DNA of 39,062 nucleotides from CAIRTT01 sp046075665. Its GTDB lineage: Bacteria > Armatimonadota > Armatimonadia > Armatimonadales > Armatimonadaceae. Numbering within the stretch: position 1 is the first letter of the stretch; each line of letters begins with the position of its first letter. Both the position numbers and the translations under genes were made by a program. Below are positions 1 to 7,718 of this stretch, in pieces. Under the pieces are notes generated by a model that made no database searches, was not told the DNA's origin, and saw nothing but the letters and a program-made list of their open reading frames with translations. The stretch is from positions 1-39,062 of the forward strand of contig JBJTQN010000051.1 of the NCBI GenBank assembly GCA_046075665.1, read 5' to 3'.

Positions 1-155
1 TCTCTGACCGTGGTGCATCGATTCGTATCCCAATGGGCACCGTGCAGCGTGGCTGGAAGGGCTGGCTTGAAGACCGCCGGCCAAACTCTGCAGCAGACCC
101 ATACAAGGTTGCGGCACGTATCATCCAGACGGTCAAGACCGCAAAAGCAGTCTAA
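1..155 (+). CDS. Glutamine synthetase, C-terminal fragment (5' end outside window)
   Basis: About 50 residues are visible, read in the frame that begins at base 3 and stops with TAA at 153-155. The peptide contains RGASIRIP followed by WLEDRRPNSAADPYKVAARI. This matches the C-terminal catalytic block of glutamine synthetase, where the conserved Arg residues of R-G-x-S-I-R and E-D-R-R-P line the glutamate/ATP site. The enzyme condenses glutamate, ammonia and ATP to glutamine in the cytoplasm. The short tail after the D-P-Y motif suits the type II or a type III-like form better than the long adenylylated type I enzyme, but the subtype cannot be settled from this fragment. A strong terminator follows 12 bases after the stop, so it ends its own transcription unit. 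Confidence 0.85.
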   Translation, partial: SDRGASIRIPMGTVQRGWKGWLEDRRPNSAADPYKVAARIIQTVKTAKAV

Positions 156-166
156 TCCCATAATTC

Positions 167-197
167 AAACAGCCCCTCTCATGAGGGGCTGTTTTAC
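167..197 (+). terminator. Rho-independent terminator after glutamine synthetase
   Basis: A perfect 12-bp inverted repeat, AAACAGCCCCTC (167-178) and GAGGGGCTGTTT (183-194), encloses a TCAT loop. The right arm ends in a T-run. Because both arms carry A/T ends it could also work in the other direction, but the only gene ending here is glutamine synthetase on the plus strand. Confidence 0.9.
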
Positions 198-285
198 TTT
201 AAGCGGAATCCTGAACAGATTTACGTCTTCAGTCGTCGGATAGACTGGAAAAACAATCAGGTTCATAGCAGAATCACTCAACGGA

Positions 286-321
286 CCTCTGCCGTTTGGC
301 GGAGGAAGTTGTTTCAAGGAG
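286..321 (+). promoter_or_regulatory. Leader hairpin and ribosome binding site of the prepilin gene
   Basis: CCTCTGCC (286-293), loop GTTT, GGCGGAGG (298-305) forms an 8-bp stem with one G-U pair. The right arm contains a Shine-Dalgarno-like GGAGG that would be hidden in the stem. A second, free AAGGAG at 316-321 lies 9 bases before the ATG at 331 and is the likely working site. Whether the hairpin stabilises the mRNA or regulates it is not known. Confidence 0.4.
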
Positions 322-330
322 ACACCAATA

Positions 331-1035
331 ATGACAACCCGTCGCGCATTTACACTCATCGAGCTACTCGTCGTTATAGCCATCATCGCAATTCTGGCAG
401 CAATCCTCTTCCCTGTCTTCGCACAGGCGCGTGAGAAAGCCCGTCAGGCTTCCTGTCTCAGTAATCATCGACAATATGCGACAGCGGCACTGATGTACGT
501 GCAAGACTACGATGAAACATTCCCATTCTCAGCCAATCTGAACGGGCAGTGCGTCGACACCTTTTACAGTGTTGTTTCTCCATATGTAAAGAACAATGAG
601 ATCAACCGGTGCCCATCCGACAAAGATGCCATCAACACACAGCTGACCATCGGGGCACCTTGTCCAAACACCCCACCATGGACCAGTATCGTGGTAAACG
701 GTGGATTGATGACCAATGGGTTCTTCCCAGGCGCTACACCTGTTTCGTTGGCGGCAGTCCAAAATGTGGCGGGTACGATCATGCTTTACGATGGCAATGT
801 GGGTACATCTCCATATCCTGGCATGCAGGTACAGCTGGTACAAGCACGCCATTCGAGCACATTCAATGCAGCTTGGGTTGATGGCCACGCGAGCTCCATC
901 CCAGCCACTGACACCAAAACGACGACCCAGCAGTTCACCGTCATGGGCCCAGGTAAGTCCCTAAAGGTATATACAATCGGGGCTAAAGGTGGCTTCTATG
1001 CCGGCAAGGTAGAGGCAAGCGGCCTCGCTGACTAG
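331..1035 (+). CDS. Type IV prepilin-like protein, DUF1559 / H-X9-DG family
   Basis: A 234-residue secreted pseudopilin. The N-terminus has a short basic leader (MTTRRA) and the prepilin peptidase site with Phe as first mature residue (FTLIELLVV), Glu at mature position 5 and a hydrophobic helix to about residue 30. It continues with FPVFAQAREKARQASC, a hallmark of the Armatimonadota form. Near residues 178-189 the pattern H-SSTFNAAWV-DG fits the H-X9-DG signature that closes DUF1559 domains. Such proteins are processed by PilD-type peptidase and inserted in the cytoplasmic membrane or assembled into pilus-like fibres; no specific role is known for most. AAGGAG lies 9 bases before the start. 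The next gene is 77 bases downstream across a hairpin without a T-run, so partial read-through into the propeller genes is possible. Confidence 0.9.
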   Translation: MTTRRAFTLIELLVVIAIIAILAAILFPVFAQAREKARQASCLSNHRQYATAALMYVQDYDETFPFSANLNGQCVDTFYSVVSPYVKNNEINRCPSDKDAINTQLTIGAPCPNTPPWTSIVVNGGLMTNGFFPGATPVSLAAVQNVAGTIMLYDGNVGTSPYPGMQVQLVQARHSSTFNAAWVDGHASSIPATDTKTTTQQFTVMGPGKSLKVYTIGAKGGFYAGKVEASGLAD

Positions 1036-1045
1036 CTGTACCAAG

Positions 1046-1069
1046 TGGTCATCCCTATCGGGCTGACCA
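1046..1069 (+). other. Intergenic hairpin between prepilin and first propeller gene
   Basis: TGGTCA (1046-1051) pairs with TGACCA (1064-1069), and after one mismatch CCC pairs with GGG around a four-base loop. No T-run follows directly, so it is not a standard intrinsic terminator. It could be an mRNA 3'-end stabiliser or a weak attenuator that sets different expression of the prepilin and the propeller genes. Confidence 0.4.
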
Positions 1070-1112
1070 TTGTAACCATTCCTGTTTTCATGATTTTTGG
1101 AGGGAATACGAA

Positions 1113-2372
1113 ATGATGATGCCACTGATATCCGCGGTCCTGATGGCGGCTACATTAGCTGCTCCACGGTCTACATCCGCCGCCCCAACAGACTCACCAC
1201 AGTTCCGTGGCGTAGACCGAACAGGAATCTCAAAGGAAATAGGTCTCCTGAAATCTTGGCCATCGACGGGTCCTAAGCTGTTATGGTCAGCAAAGGGCTG
1301 TGGGGATGCCCATGCAACGCCAAGCATCGTCGGAAATCGCATTTACGGCATGGGCCTCCGTGGAGATGATGAAGTTATCTGGGCCAAAGATGCAAAGACG
1401 GGCAAGGATATCTGGGCAACACCGATTGCGAAGACCATCCGATTGGATGCTCCGCAGGGGGGAAACGGCTCACGCTCGACGCCAACCGTTGAAGGTAACC
1501 GGATGTACTCTGTTGGCGTCGCAGGCGATGTTCTCTGCCAAGATACGGGTACTGGCGCAGTCGTTTGGCGCCGCCACTTGGTCAAAGAGTTTGGGGGACG
1601 CGTCCCGACGTGGGGATACTCCGAATCAGCCCTAATCGATGGCAACAATGTCATCGTCACACCGGGCGGTGCGAAGTCCATCGTCGCTCTCAACAAAAAA
1701 ACCGGTGAGCAAGTTTGGGTATCTAACGTACCCGGACGAAATGACGCATCTTATTCATCCGCGATCATCGCTGATGTCACGGGCTCGCGGCAAATCATTC
1801 AGTTTCTCGCTGGTGCCGTCGTCGGCGTGGATGCCTCAACCGGCAAATTCCTGTGGAACTACGATGCCCCAGCTTGTCGCCAGGGCATTAACTGCTCCGC
1901 TCCCCTCTACAAGGATGGCTTTGTCTTCGCGGCATCTGCTTATCAGAATGGGGGCGGGCTGGCCAAGCTAACTAAAACCACCACAGGCACAACGGCCGAG
2001 CAAGTCTACTTCACGAAGGAAATGCAAAATCACCATGGTGGGATGGTTCTGGTTGGTGACTACATTTACGGGTTTGATAACTCAAACCTCACCTGTATGG
2101 AGTTCAAGACAGGCAAGGTTGTGTGGACAGACCGTAGTGTCGGCAAGGGGTCTGTGACATTCGCTGATGGGATGCTGATATGTCGCTCAGAGCGCGGACC
2201 TATTGCACTTGTCGAAGCAACGCCAGCAAAGTACACCGAGCTTGGTCGCTTTGAACAACCCGAGCGCAGCGCTGCACCTTCCTGGCCATACCCCGTTGTC
2301 TCTAACGGTAAGCTTTACATTCGCGATATGGATGTTCTCCTTTGCTACGATATTAAGGCAGGTGGGAAATGA
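1113..2372 (+). CDS. Exported PQQ-like beta-propeller protein (propeller 1)
   Basis: A 419-residue protein of the PQQ-binding-like (BamB/quinoprotein-type) beta-propeller fold. Residues 1 to about 24 form a signal peptide (hydrophobic ISAVLMAATLAA, then small residues). Blade signatures of the form D-x-x-T-G-K-x-x-W recur: DAKTGKDIW, NKKTGEQVW, DASTGKFLW, EFKTGKVVW. The N-terminal QFRGVDRTG is a variant of the W-R-G-P-x-x-x-G motif shared by most propellers in this cluster. A late block (MQNHHGG, then VGKGSVTFADGMLICRSERG) is shared with the next protein, so the two are tandem paralogues. Whether it binds PQQ and acts as a dehydrogenase, or is a binding scaffold, cannot be decided; no clear PQQ-ligand or vicinal-cysteine signature was recognised. 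GGAGGG lies about 10 bases upstream. The stop overlaps the next start (ATGA). Confidence 0.85.
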   Translation: MMMPLISAVLMAATLAAPRSTSAAPTDSPQFRGVDRTGISKEIGLLKSWPSTGPKLLWSAKGCGDAHATPSIVGNRIYGMGLRGDDEVIWAKDAKTGKDIWATPIAKTIRLDAPQGGNGSRSTPTVEGNRMYSVGVAGDVLCQDTGTGAVVWRRHLVKEFGGRVPTWGYSESALIDGNNVIVTPGGAKSIVALNKKTGEQVWVSNVPGRNDASYSSAIIADVTGSRQIIQFLAGAVVGVDASTGKFLWNYDAPACRQGINCSAPLYKDGFVFAASAYQNGGGLAKLTKTTTGTTAEQVYFTKEMQNHHGGMVLVGDYIYGFDNSNLTCMEFKTGKVVWTDRSVGKGSVTFADGMLICRSERGPIALVEATPAKYTELGRFEQPERSAAPSWPYPVVSNGKLYIRDMDVLLCYDIKAGGK

Positions 2373-3517
2373 CAGGACCCGGCGCATCAACCAATAACTG
2401 GCCCGTATGGCGTGGACCGAATGGAAACGGAACCAGCTCTGAAAAGGGACTGCTACGTACGTTTCCAGGTGGAAAGCCAAAGCAGCTATGGTCGGCACAG
2501 ATCGGCGAAGGCTGGTCAACAATCACCATCTCAGATGGCCGAGCATTTGTGAGCGGTAATGTGGCAGGAACCGATACCATCGCGGCACTCAATGCTAAGA
2601 CAGGTAAAGTTGTCTGGAAATATTCCTACCCTTGCTCGCCTGGTGATTATGGAGGACCACGCGCAACTCCATGCGTCGTCGGAGGTGTAGTCTACTCCGT
2701 CAGCCGTGAAGGAGTCGTCTATGCACTTACCGCAGACACAGGAAAAGTGGTCTGGCAACGTGCTGTTGCAGCCGAAACGCGTTGTCCAATCCCAACTTGG
2801 GGTTTTTCTGGATCGACATTAGTGGATGGCAACCGCGTGTTTGTCAATATTGGAGTTACCGGAGCCGCACTTGACCGTGCCACGGGTAGGATTGTCTGGT
2901 CAAGTGGTGGCGGACCTACCGGATATGCCACGCCCGTGAAGACGACAATCAATGGCAAAACAGTTCTGGCAATCTTTTCCGGCAAAGAACTCGTGGGCGT
3001 CGACCCACAGACAGGCCGAAAACTCTGGGCATTTCCGTGGCAAACCTCCTACGATGTCAACGCTGCCGACCCCATTTTTATCGGTGATGATGTGTTTATC
3101 GCATCAAACTACGGCAAAGGCGGAGCCCTCGTAAGCCTTGCAAGCGGTGCACCAAAACAGCTTTGGGAAACCCGCACGATGCGAAATCACTTCAACACCT
3201 GCATTCTGAGCGGTGGACACCTGTTTGGAAACGATGAAAATACGCTTCGTTGTTTGGATGCTCGCTCCGGAGCTGAAAAGTGGGCATTGCGTGGTATTGG
3301 CAAGGGCGGCTTGATGATGGCTGATGGCCTGCTGATCGTCCTGACCGAGCGGGGTGAGCTCATTCTCATCGATGCCGACCCAACCAAGTTGACTGAACGC
3401 TCACGTAGCTCCATTTTGAGCGGCACCTGCTGGAGTCATCCAACACTTGCCGGCGGATGTTTGTATGCCCGAAGCCACGAAGGTACGGCGGTCTGCGTAG
3501 ACCTCAAGCGGGCATAG
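2369..3517 (+). CDS. PQQ-like beta-propeller protein without signal peptide (propeller 2)
   Basis: A 382-residue propeller whose ATG overlaps the previous stop by four bases, so the two are translationally coupled. Blade motifs are NAKTGKVVW, TADTGKVVW, DRATGRIVW and DPQTGRKLW. The N-terminus reads straight into WPVWRGPNGNG with no hydrophobic segment, so it is predicted to stay in the cytoplasm unless exported with a partner. It shares the R-N-H-F and G-K-G-x-x-x-A-D-G-L-L-I blocks with propeller 1 and is shorter at the N-terminus, which indicates duplication followed by loss or gain of the export signal. The family is common in Planctomycetes and Armatimonadota and is usually annotated only as a PQQ-binding-like repeat protein. 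Catalysis is not shown. Confidence 0.85.
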   Translation: MTGPGASTNNWPVWRGPNGNGTSSEKGLLRTFPGGKPKQLWSAQIGEGWSTITISDGRAFVSGNVAGTDTIAALNAKTGKVVWKYSYPCSPGDYGGPRATPCVVGGVVYSVSREGVVYALTADTGKVVWQRAVAAETRCPIPTWGFSGSTLVDGNRVFVNIGVTGAALDRATGRIVWSSGGGPTGYATPVKTTINGKTVLAIFSGKELVGVDPQTGRKLWAFPWQTSYDVNAADPIFIGDDVFIASNYGKGGALVSLASGAPKQLWETRTMRNHFNTCILSGGHLFGNDENTLRCLDARSGAEKWALRGIGKGGLMMADGLLIVLTERGELILIDADPTKLTERSRSSILSGTCWSHPTLAGGCLYARSHEGTAVCVDLKRA

Positions 3518-3532
3518 TTAGGAATTTAGGAA

Positions 3533-5800
3533 ATGCGAAATCTCACTGGCCCCCTAGTAGCCGCAGCTCTGATGATGTCATCAGTGGCTTTTGCGGATGT
3601 CGACGGCTGGTTAAACTGGCGTGGACCGGAAGGCATTGGCGTCAGCCGTGAAAAGGGACTTCCAGACAAGATTGCGGTAGGCACACCCGTTCATCGCTGG
3701 ACAATCCCTATCGCAGGTGGCGGTACACCCGTCGTTGCAGGAAACAAAGTCTATGGCTTTGGGTACCGTGGCACCGGCCCTGATCTGCAGGAAGTGCTAT
3801 TTTGTGCCAGCACTGACACAGGAAAAGTTCTCTGGGAACACGGTTTCAGCGACTTTCTCTCAGATATCACCTATGACCGCTACACCATTGGTAGCCCGAG
3901 TGTAGATGCAGAAACAGGAAATGTCTACGTCCTGACATCTGCCGGTGAGTTCGCCGCATTCACAGCGGATGGTAAACCGGTTTTCCGTATCCCTATGATG
4001 GAAGCCCTCGGACGCTTGACCTTTACGAATGGACGTACCGGTGCTCCAACGATTGAGAAGGACCTTGTCATCGTTCGCGGAATCACCAGTAACTGGGGTG
4101 CCGATGGCCCAGCCATGGACCGCCTGTATGCATTCGACAAGAAGACAGGTGAACTTGTTTGGAGTGCAAGCCCAGGCAAAGCTCCAAAAGATAATACTTT
4201 TGGGCGTCCAATCTTCGGATGGCTAAATGGCAAGCGTGTTCTCTACTCAGGTTCCGGGGATGGTTCACTCGTCTGCATTAATGCACGAACCGGTCAAACA
4301 ATTTGGCGACTCCCTGTAAGTGCCGGTGGAATGAATGCCACCGTGGTGCTACACAAAGGCAAGGTCATCGGTATTCATGGGGATGAGAACCTCGATTCTT
4401 CGGAAAAAGGTCGCATGGTTGCAGTCAAAGTCGATGCAAAAGTCACTCCTGTCGAAGGTGAGCCACCAGCACTTGACAAGACTGCAGAAGTTTGGCGAAA
4501 CAAGCTGACCTCCATTTCATCAACTCCGGTTCTGGTCGGTGACACGCTGTATGAAACAAATGCTACGGGGCAGCTGGTAGCAGTCAACGCAAACACGGGA
4601 GCAGTGATTTGGACGCTCAAACTCGCGCCCGACCAGCTCCATGCATCCCCCACTTACGCTGATGGCAAGCTATATGTCCCATTCCAAAATGGCCTTCTCT
4701 ATGTCGTTAAGCCAACGCCAACGCAGGGAATTGTTCTCTCGAAAACACAGCTTGCAGGGCGGGGCATTGGTGCGCCTGCCGTCTGGAATGGCCGGGTTTA
4801 CGTCTTCACGACCGGAGGGCTGTACTGCTTTGGAAACCCAGTTGTTCCAAAGACCCAGACAACGGGGCTCCCTAAGGATGTCGTAAAGTATCCTGCGCCT
4901 GGTCCTGCTGCTAGCCTTCAGGTCATTCCAAACGAGCTGCTACTACGTACCGGAGATCAAGCTAAGGTACGCATCCGAAGCATTGATGCAAATGGACTCC
5001 CAGTCAATGACATTCCCGTCACAGATGCCACATTTGCATCGTTTGTTCCACCTACAGCAAAGGTCAAGTCAACACTCGATGGGACATTTGACAAAAGTGG
5101 TGTGTTCACTGCTGGTGCTCCAAGTGCCGGTGCCTTCAAGGCTACGGTAGGCGCTCTCAGTGGCACCTTACGTGGACGTAGCGTTCAACGCTTACCCTTC
5201 ACGATCGATTTTGAAAACTTCAAGCCAACTGAACCGGATACCTACGAGCCAGGACCATTGTTTGCATATCCTCCGCTTCCATGGATTGGCGCACGTGGAA
5301 AGTTTGATGTCCGTGACCTTGATAACTCGAAAGTGTTCGCGAAAACGCTGGATAACATCTTCTTCCAGCGGGCAACCGTCTTTTTCGGACATCCGGATGA
5401 AAAAGATTACACCATCACGGCCGATGTACGTGCGGATGGTTCAAAGCGCACGATGTCAACCGTCGGACTTGTTTGTCAGCGTTACTATGTGATCTTGAAT
5501 GGGAACGCTCAGGAGCTTGAAGTCAACTCCAATCAGGAGCGGATCAAAGCCATCGTTCCATTCAAGATGGAGCCTGAGGTATGGTACGTGATGTCAGCGC
5601 GCGTGGATGTTCAGCCAGATGGCTCCGGAATAATCCGGGCGAAGGTCTGGCCAAAAGGTCAACCAGAGCCAGCCAAATGGACATTGGAAGTCAAACACAA
5701 AAATGTACACCGAAATGGCTCTCCGGGCATCTTTGGATTCTCTCCACAAAGTCTCTATAAAGTCTATGTTGACAACATCTCTGTAAAGTCGAGCCGCTGA
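3533..5800 (+). CDS. Exported multidomain PQQ-like propeller with Ig-like and LamG-like C-terminal domains (propeller 3)
   Basis: A 755-residue protein and the largest propeller of the cluster. Residues 1-22 are a signal peptide ending in a small-residue site (VAFA-DVDG). Then comes WLNWRGPEGIG and a propeller to about residue 445 with blades STDTGKVLW, DKKTGELVW, NARTGQTIW and NANTGAVIW. From about 455 to 555 a beta-rich stretch (SLQVIPNELLLRTGDQAKVR onward) resembles a bacterial Ig-like domain. Residues about 560-755 resemble a LamG/concanavalin-like jelly roll of the kind seen in DUF1080-type proteins (DYTITADVRADG, GIIRAKVWPKGQPEPAKW, KVYVDNISVKSS). The C-terminal half suggests carbohydrate or polymer binding outside the cytoplasm. 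It starts 15 bases after propeller 2 and ends 7 bases before propeller 4, so all are in one operon. Confidence 0.82.
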   Translation: MRNLTGPLVAAALMMSSVAFADVDGWLNWRGPEGIGVSREKGLPDKIAVGTPVHRWTIPIAGGGTPVVAGNKVYGFGYRGTGPDLQEVLFCASTDTGKVLWEHGFSDFLSDITYDRYTIGSPSVDAETGNVYVLTSAGEFAAFTADGKPVFRIPMMEALGRLTFTNGRTGAPTIEKDLVIVRGITSNWGADGPAMDRLYAFDKKTGELVWSASPGKAPKDNTFGRPIFGWLNGKRVLYSGSGDGSLVCINARTGQTIWRLPVSAGGMNATVVLHKGKVIGIHGDENLDSSEKGRMVAVKVDAKVTPVEGEPPALDKTAEVWRNKLTSISSTPVLVGDTLYETNATGQLVAVNANTGAVIWTLKLAPDQLHASPTYADGKLYVPFQNGLLYVVKPTPTQGIVLSKTQLAGRGIGAPAVWNGRVYVFTTGGLYCFGNPVVPKTQTTGLPKDVVKYPAPGPAASLQVIPNELLLRTGDQAKVRIRSIDANGLPVNDIPVTDATFASFVPPTAKVKSTLDGTFDKSGVFTAGAPSAGAFKATVGALSGTLRGRSVQRLPFTIDFENFKPTEPDTYEPGPLFAYPPLPWIGARGKFDVRDLDNSKVFAKTLDNIFFQRATVFFGHPDEKDYTITADVRADGSKRTMSTVGLVCQRYYVILNGNAQELEVNSNQERIKAIVPFKMEPEVWYVMSARVDVQPDGSGIIRAKVWPKGQPEPAKWTLEVKHKNVHRNGSPGIFGFSPQSLYKVYVDNISVKSSR

Positions 5801-5807
5801 GGTAAAC

Positions 5808-7502
5808 ATGATGCGAAAATCAATCCTGACACCTGCAATTACCATTGCCATCTCGGCCATTGTTCCTCTGATTGGAAATGCCGCTGACTGGCCATTCTGG
5901 GGCGGATCTGCATCCCGCAACATGGTCTCGCCAGAAGTTGGCCTCCCGCAAACCTGGGATGCAGGTCGCTATGTCCAAGGCTCGGAAGAGATTGACATGG
6001 CCACAACAAAAAATGTCAAATGGGTGGCTAAGCTTGGCTCACAGACATATGGGAATATGACCATCGCAAAGGGCAAAGTCCTTGTCGGCACAAATAATGA
6101 AGTGCCTCGGGACCCACGGATTACGGGTGATCGTGCCGTATTACTGTGTCTCGATGAACAGTCGGGCAAAATGCTCTGGCAGCTGGCTATCCCAAAACTT
6201 GGGACTGGTAAGGTCTCTGACTGGGAATTCCTTGGTCTATGTTCATCCCCGGCAATTGATGGCGACAAAGTCTACGTCGTGTCGAACCGTTGTGAAGTGC
6301 TATGCCTTGACCTGAACGGAATGGCCAATGGAAATGATGGCCCGTACCAGGATGAAGCCAAGTATTCCACGCTGGGTACAAAACAAAACGTTACGATGGG
6401 CGCGCAGGATGCCGATATCCTCTGGCGATTTGATATGCGTCGTGAGCTTGGCGTCTTTCCTCATAACATCACGAACTGTGGCCCGCTGATTGTTGGTGAC
6501 AAAGTCATTGTAACGACATCCAATGGCGTTGACTGGACCCATACAAACATGCCGAACCCTAAGGCACCGGCGCTGGCGATGCTTGACAAAAACACAGGCG
6601 CGCTCCTTGGTGAAGAAAACTCCGGTGTCTCCAGTAGAACGCTTCATTCAAACTGGTCCAGTGCCGCCGGTGGCCAAGTCCATGGTAAAGACATGGTGAT
6701 ATTTGGCGGTGGAGATGGCTTATGCTACGGCTTAGATACGAAAACCACGCTCAAGGGCAACTTTGAGATTATGGATGAGCTGTGGCGCTTCGATTGTAAC
6801 CCGGCAACGTATCGAAAAGACAAAACAGGGAAACCGCATAAGTACGCAACGTTCAATGGTCCATCGGAAGTCATTGCGACCCCCGTTCTGTACAAGGAAA
6901 AAGTCTACGTTCCTATCGGACAGGATCCTGAGCATGGTGAGGGCCTTGGCAGCTTGGTCTGTATCGATCCCACCAAGCGAGGAAACATTCAAAGTACAGG
7001 TCTGGTCTGGCGCTACGACAAGATTCACCGCTCACTGTCGACTCCGAGCATCGTCGGCAACCTGATGTTTGTTGCAGACTTCAGCGGCTTTATCCACTGT
7101 GTCGATGTAGTGACAGGTAAGCCCTACTGGGTCTTTGACTCGAAATCTCACATCTGGGCAAGCACGCTTGTCGCGGATGGCAAAGTCTTCGTAGGGACGG
7201 AAGATGGCGATGTCATCGTACTTTCCGCATCCAAACAGAAGAAGGAGTTGGGCCGTTTTGACATGCGTGCGCCAGTTTACTCAACAGCTGTAGCTGCGAA
7301 CGGGACGCTGTATGTTGCTACACCAACGCACCTCTATGCAATCGGAAAGTCGAAAGTGGCACAGGGACCTGTCGACCACAGCTCTCCGGTAGCAAAAGCG
7401 CAGCTTGCCCGGATGGAAGTGAACGCGGCAAAAGCTCGGGCAGAACACAAGTCGCTGACATCATGCATTGTTGAAAGCCGAAGCTCACTGAAGGAGGACT
7501 AA
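5808..7502 (+). CDS. Exported PQQ-like beta-propeller protein (propeller 4)
   Basis: A 564-residue protein with a clear signal peptide (MMRKSILTPAITIAISAIVP to about residue 24, mature start near ADWPFWGG). WPFWGGSASRNM is a divergent version of the cluster's WRGP motif. Propeller blades include DEQSGKMLW near residue 115 and DVVTGKPYW near 435, and the last blade ends in TLYVATPTHLYAIGK. A charged tail of about 45 residues (about 520-564) follows the propeller. At this length it approaches the size of true quinoprotein alcohol dehydrogenases (about 570-600 residues), so it is the member most worth testing for PQQ binding, though the sequence alone does not prove it. GAGGTAAAC precedes the start. 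An AAGGAGG near its 3' end at 7491 serves the next gene. Confidence 0.82.
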   Translation: MMRKSILTPAITIAISAIVPLIGNAADWPFWGGSASRNMVSPEVGLPQTWDAGRYVQGSEEIDMATTKNVKWVAKLGSQTYGNMTIAKGKVLVGTNNEVPRDPRITGDRAVLLCLDEQSGKMLWQLAIPKLGTGKVSDWEFLGLCSSPAIDGDKVYVVSNRCEVLCLDLNGMANGNDGPYQDEAKYSTLGTKQNVTMGAQDADILWRFDMRRELGVFPHNITNCGPLIVGDKVIVTTSNGVDWTHTNMPNPKAPALAMLDKNTGALLGEENSGVSSRTLHSNWSSAAGGQVHGKDMVIFGGGDGLCYGLDTKTTLKGNFEIMDELWRFDCNPATYRKDKTGKPHKYATFNGPSEVIATPVLYKEKVYVPIGQDPEHGEGLGSLVCIDPTKRGNIQSTGLVWRYDKIHRSLSTPSIVGNLMFVADFSGFIHCVDVVTGKPYWVFDSKSHIWASTLVADGKVFVGTEDGDVIVLSASKQKKELGRFDMRAPVYSTAVAANGTLYVATPTHLYAIGKSKVAQGPVDHSSPVAKAQLARMEVNAAKARAEHKSLTSCIVESRSSLKED

Positions 7503-7505
7503 TCA

Positions 7506-7718
7506 ATGAAGGTTGGTCTTGCATTGTTGGTAGCAGCCGTTCTTGTGCTGCATCACGATATCTGGAACTGGAAGGACGCCTCCCTTGTGTTTGGCTTCCT
7601 CCCCAAAGGGCTTGCCTACCATGTAGGCTATTCCCTTCTTGCAAGCGCGACGATGGCAATCCTCGTCAAATTTGCATGGCCGAAGAACCTCGATGATGAC
7701 GATGAGGTGACTGCATGA
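7506..7718 (+). CDS. Small two-helix membrane protein, DUF3311-like symporter partner
   Basis: A 70-residue protein with a first hydrophobic helix at about 3-17 and a second at about 37-56, the motif FGFLPKGLAYHVGYS between them, and an acidic tail (DDDDEV). The size, the F-G-x-L-P-x-G-L-x-Y-H pattern and the position directly before a sodium:solute symporter agree with the DUF3311 family, small proteins habitually encoded next to SSS transporters and possibly an accessory subunit. A perfect AAGGAGG at 7491-7497 lies 8 bases before the ATG. The stop overlaps the symporter start as ATGA, so the two are translationally coupled. The family name is a recognition call and could not be searched. 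Confidence 0.75.
   Translation: MKVGLALLVAAVLVLHHDIWNWKDASLVFGFLPKGLAYHVGYSLLASATMAILVKFAWPKNLDDDDEVTA

Noticed and set aside
529..888. Open frame of 119 codons on the minus strand inside the prepilin gene
   Set aside because: It lies fully within a well-supported gene on the other strand, has no ribosome site and no recognisable family.
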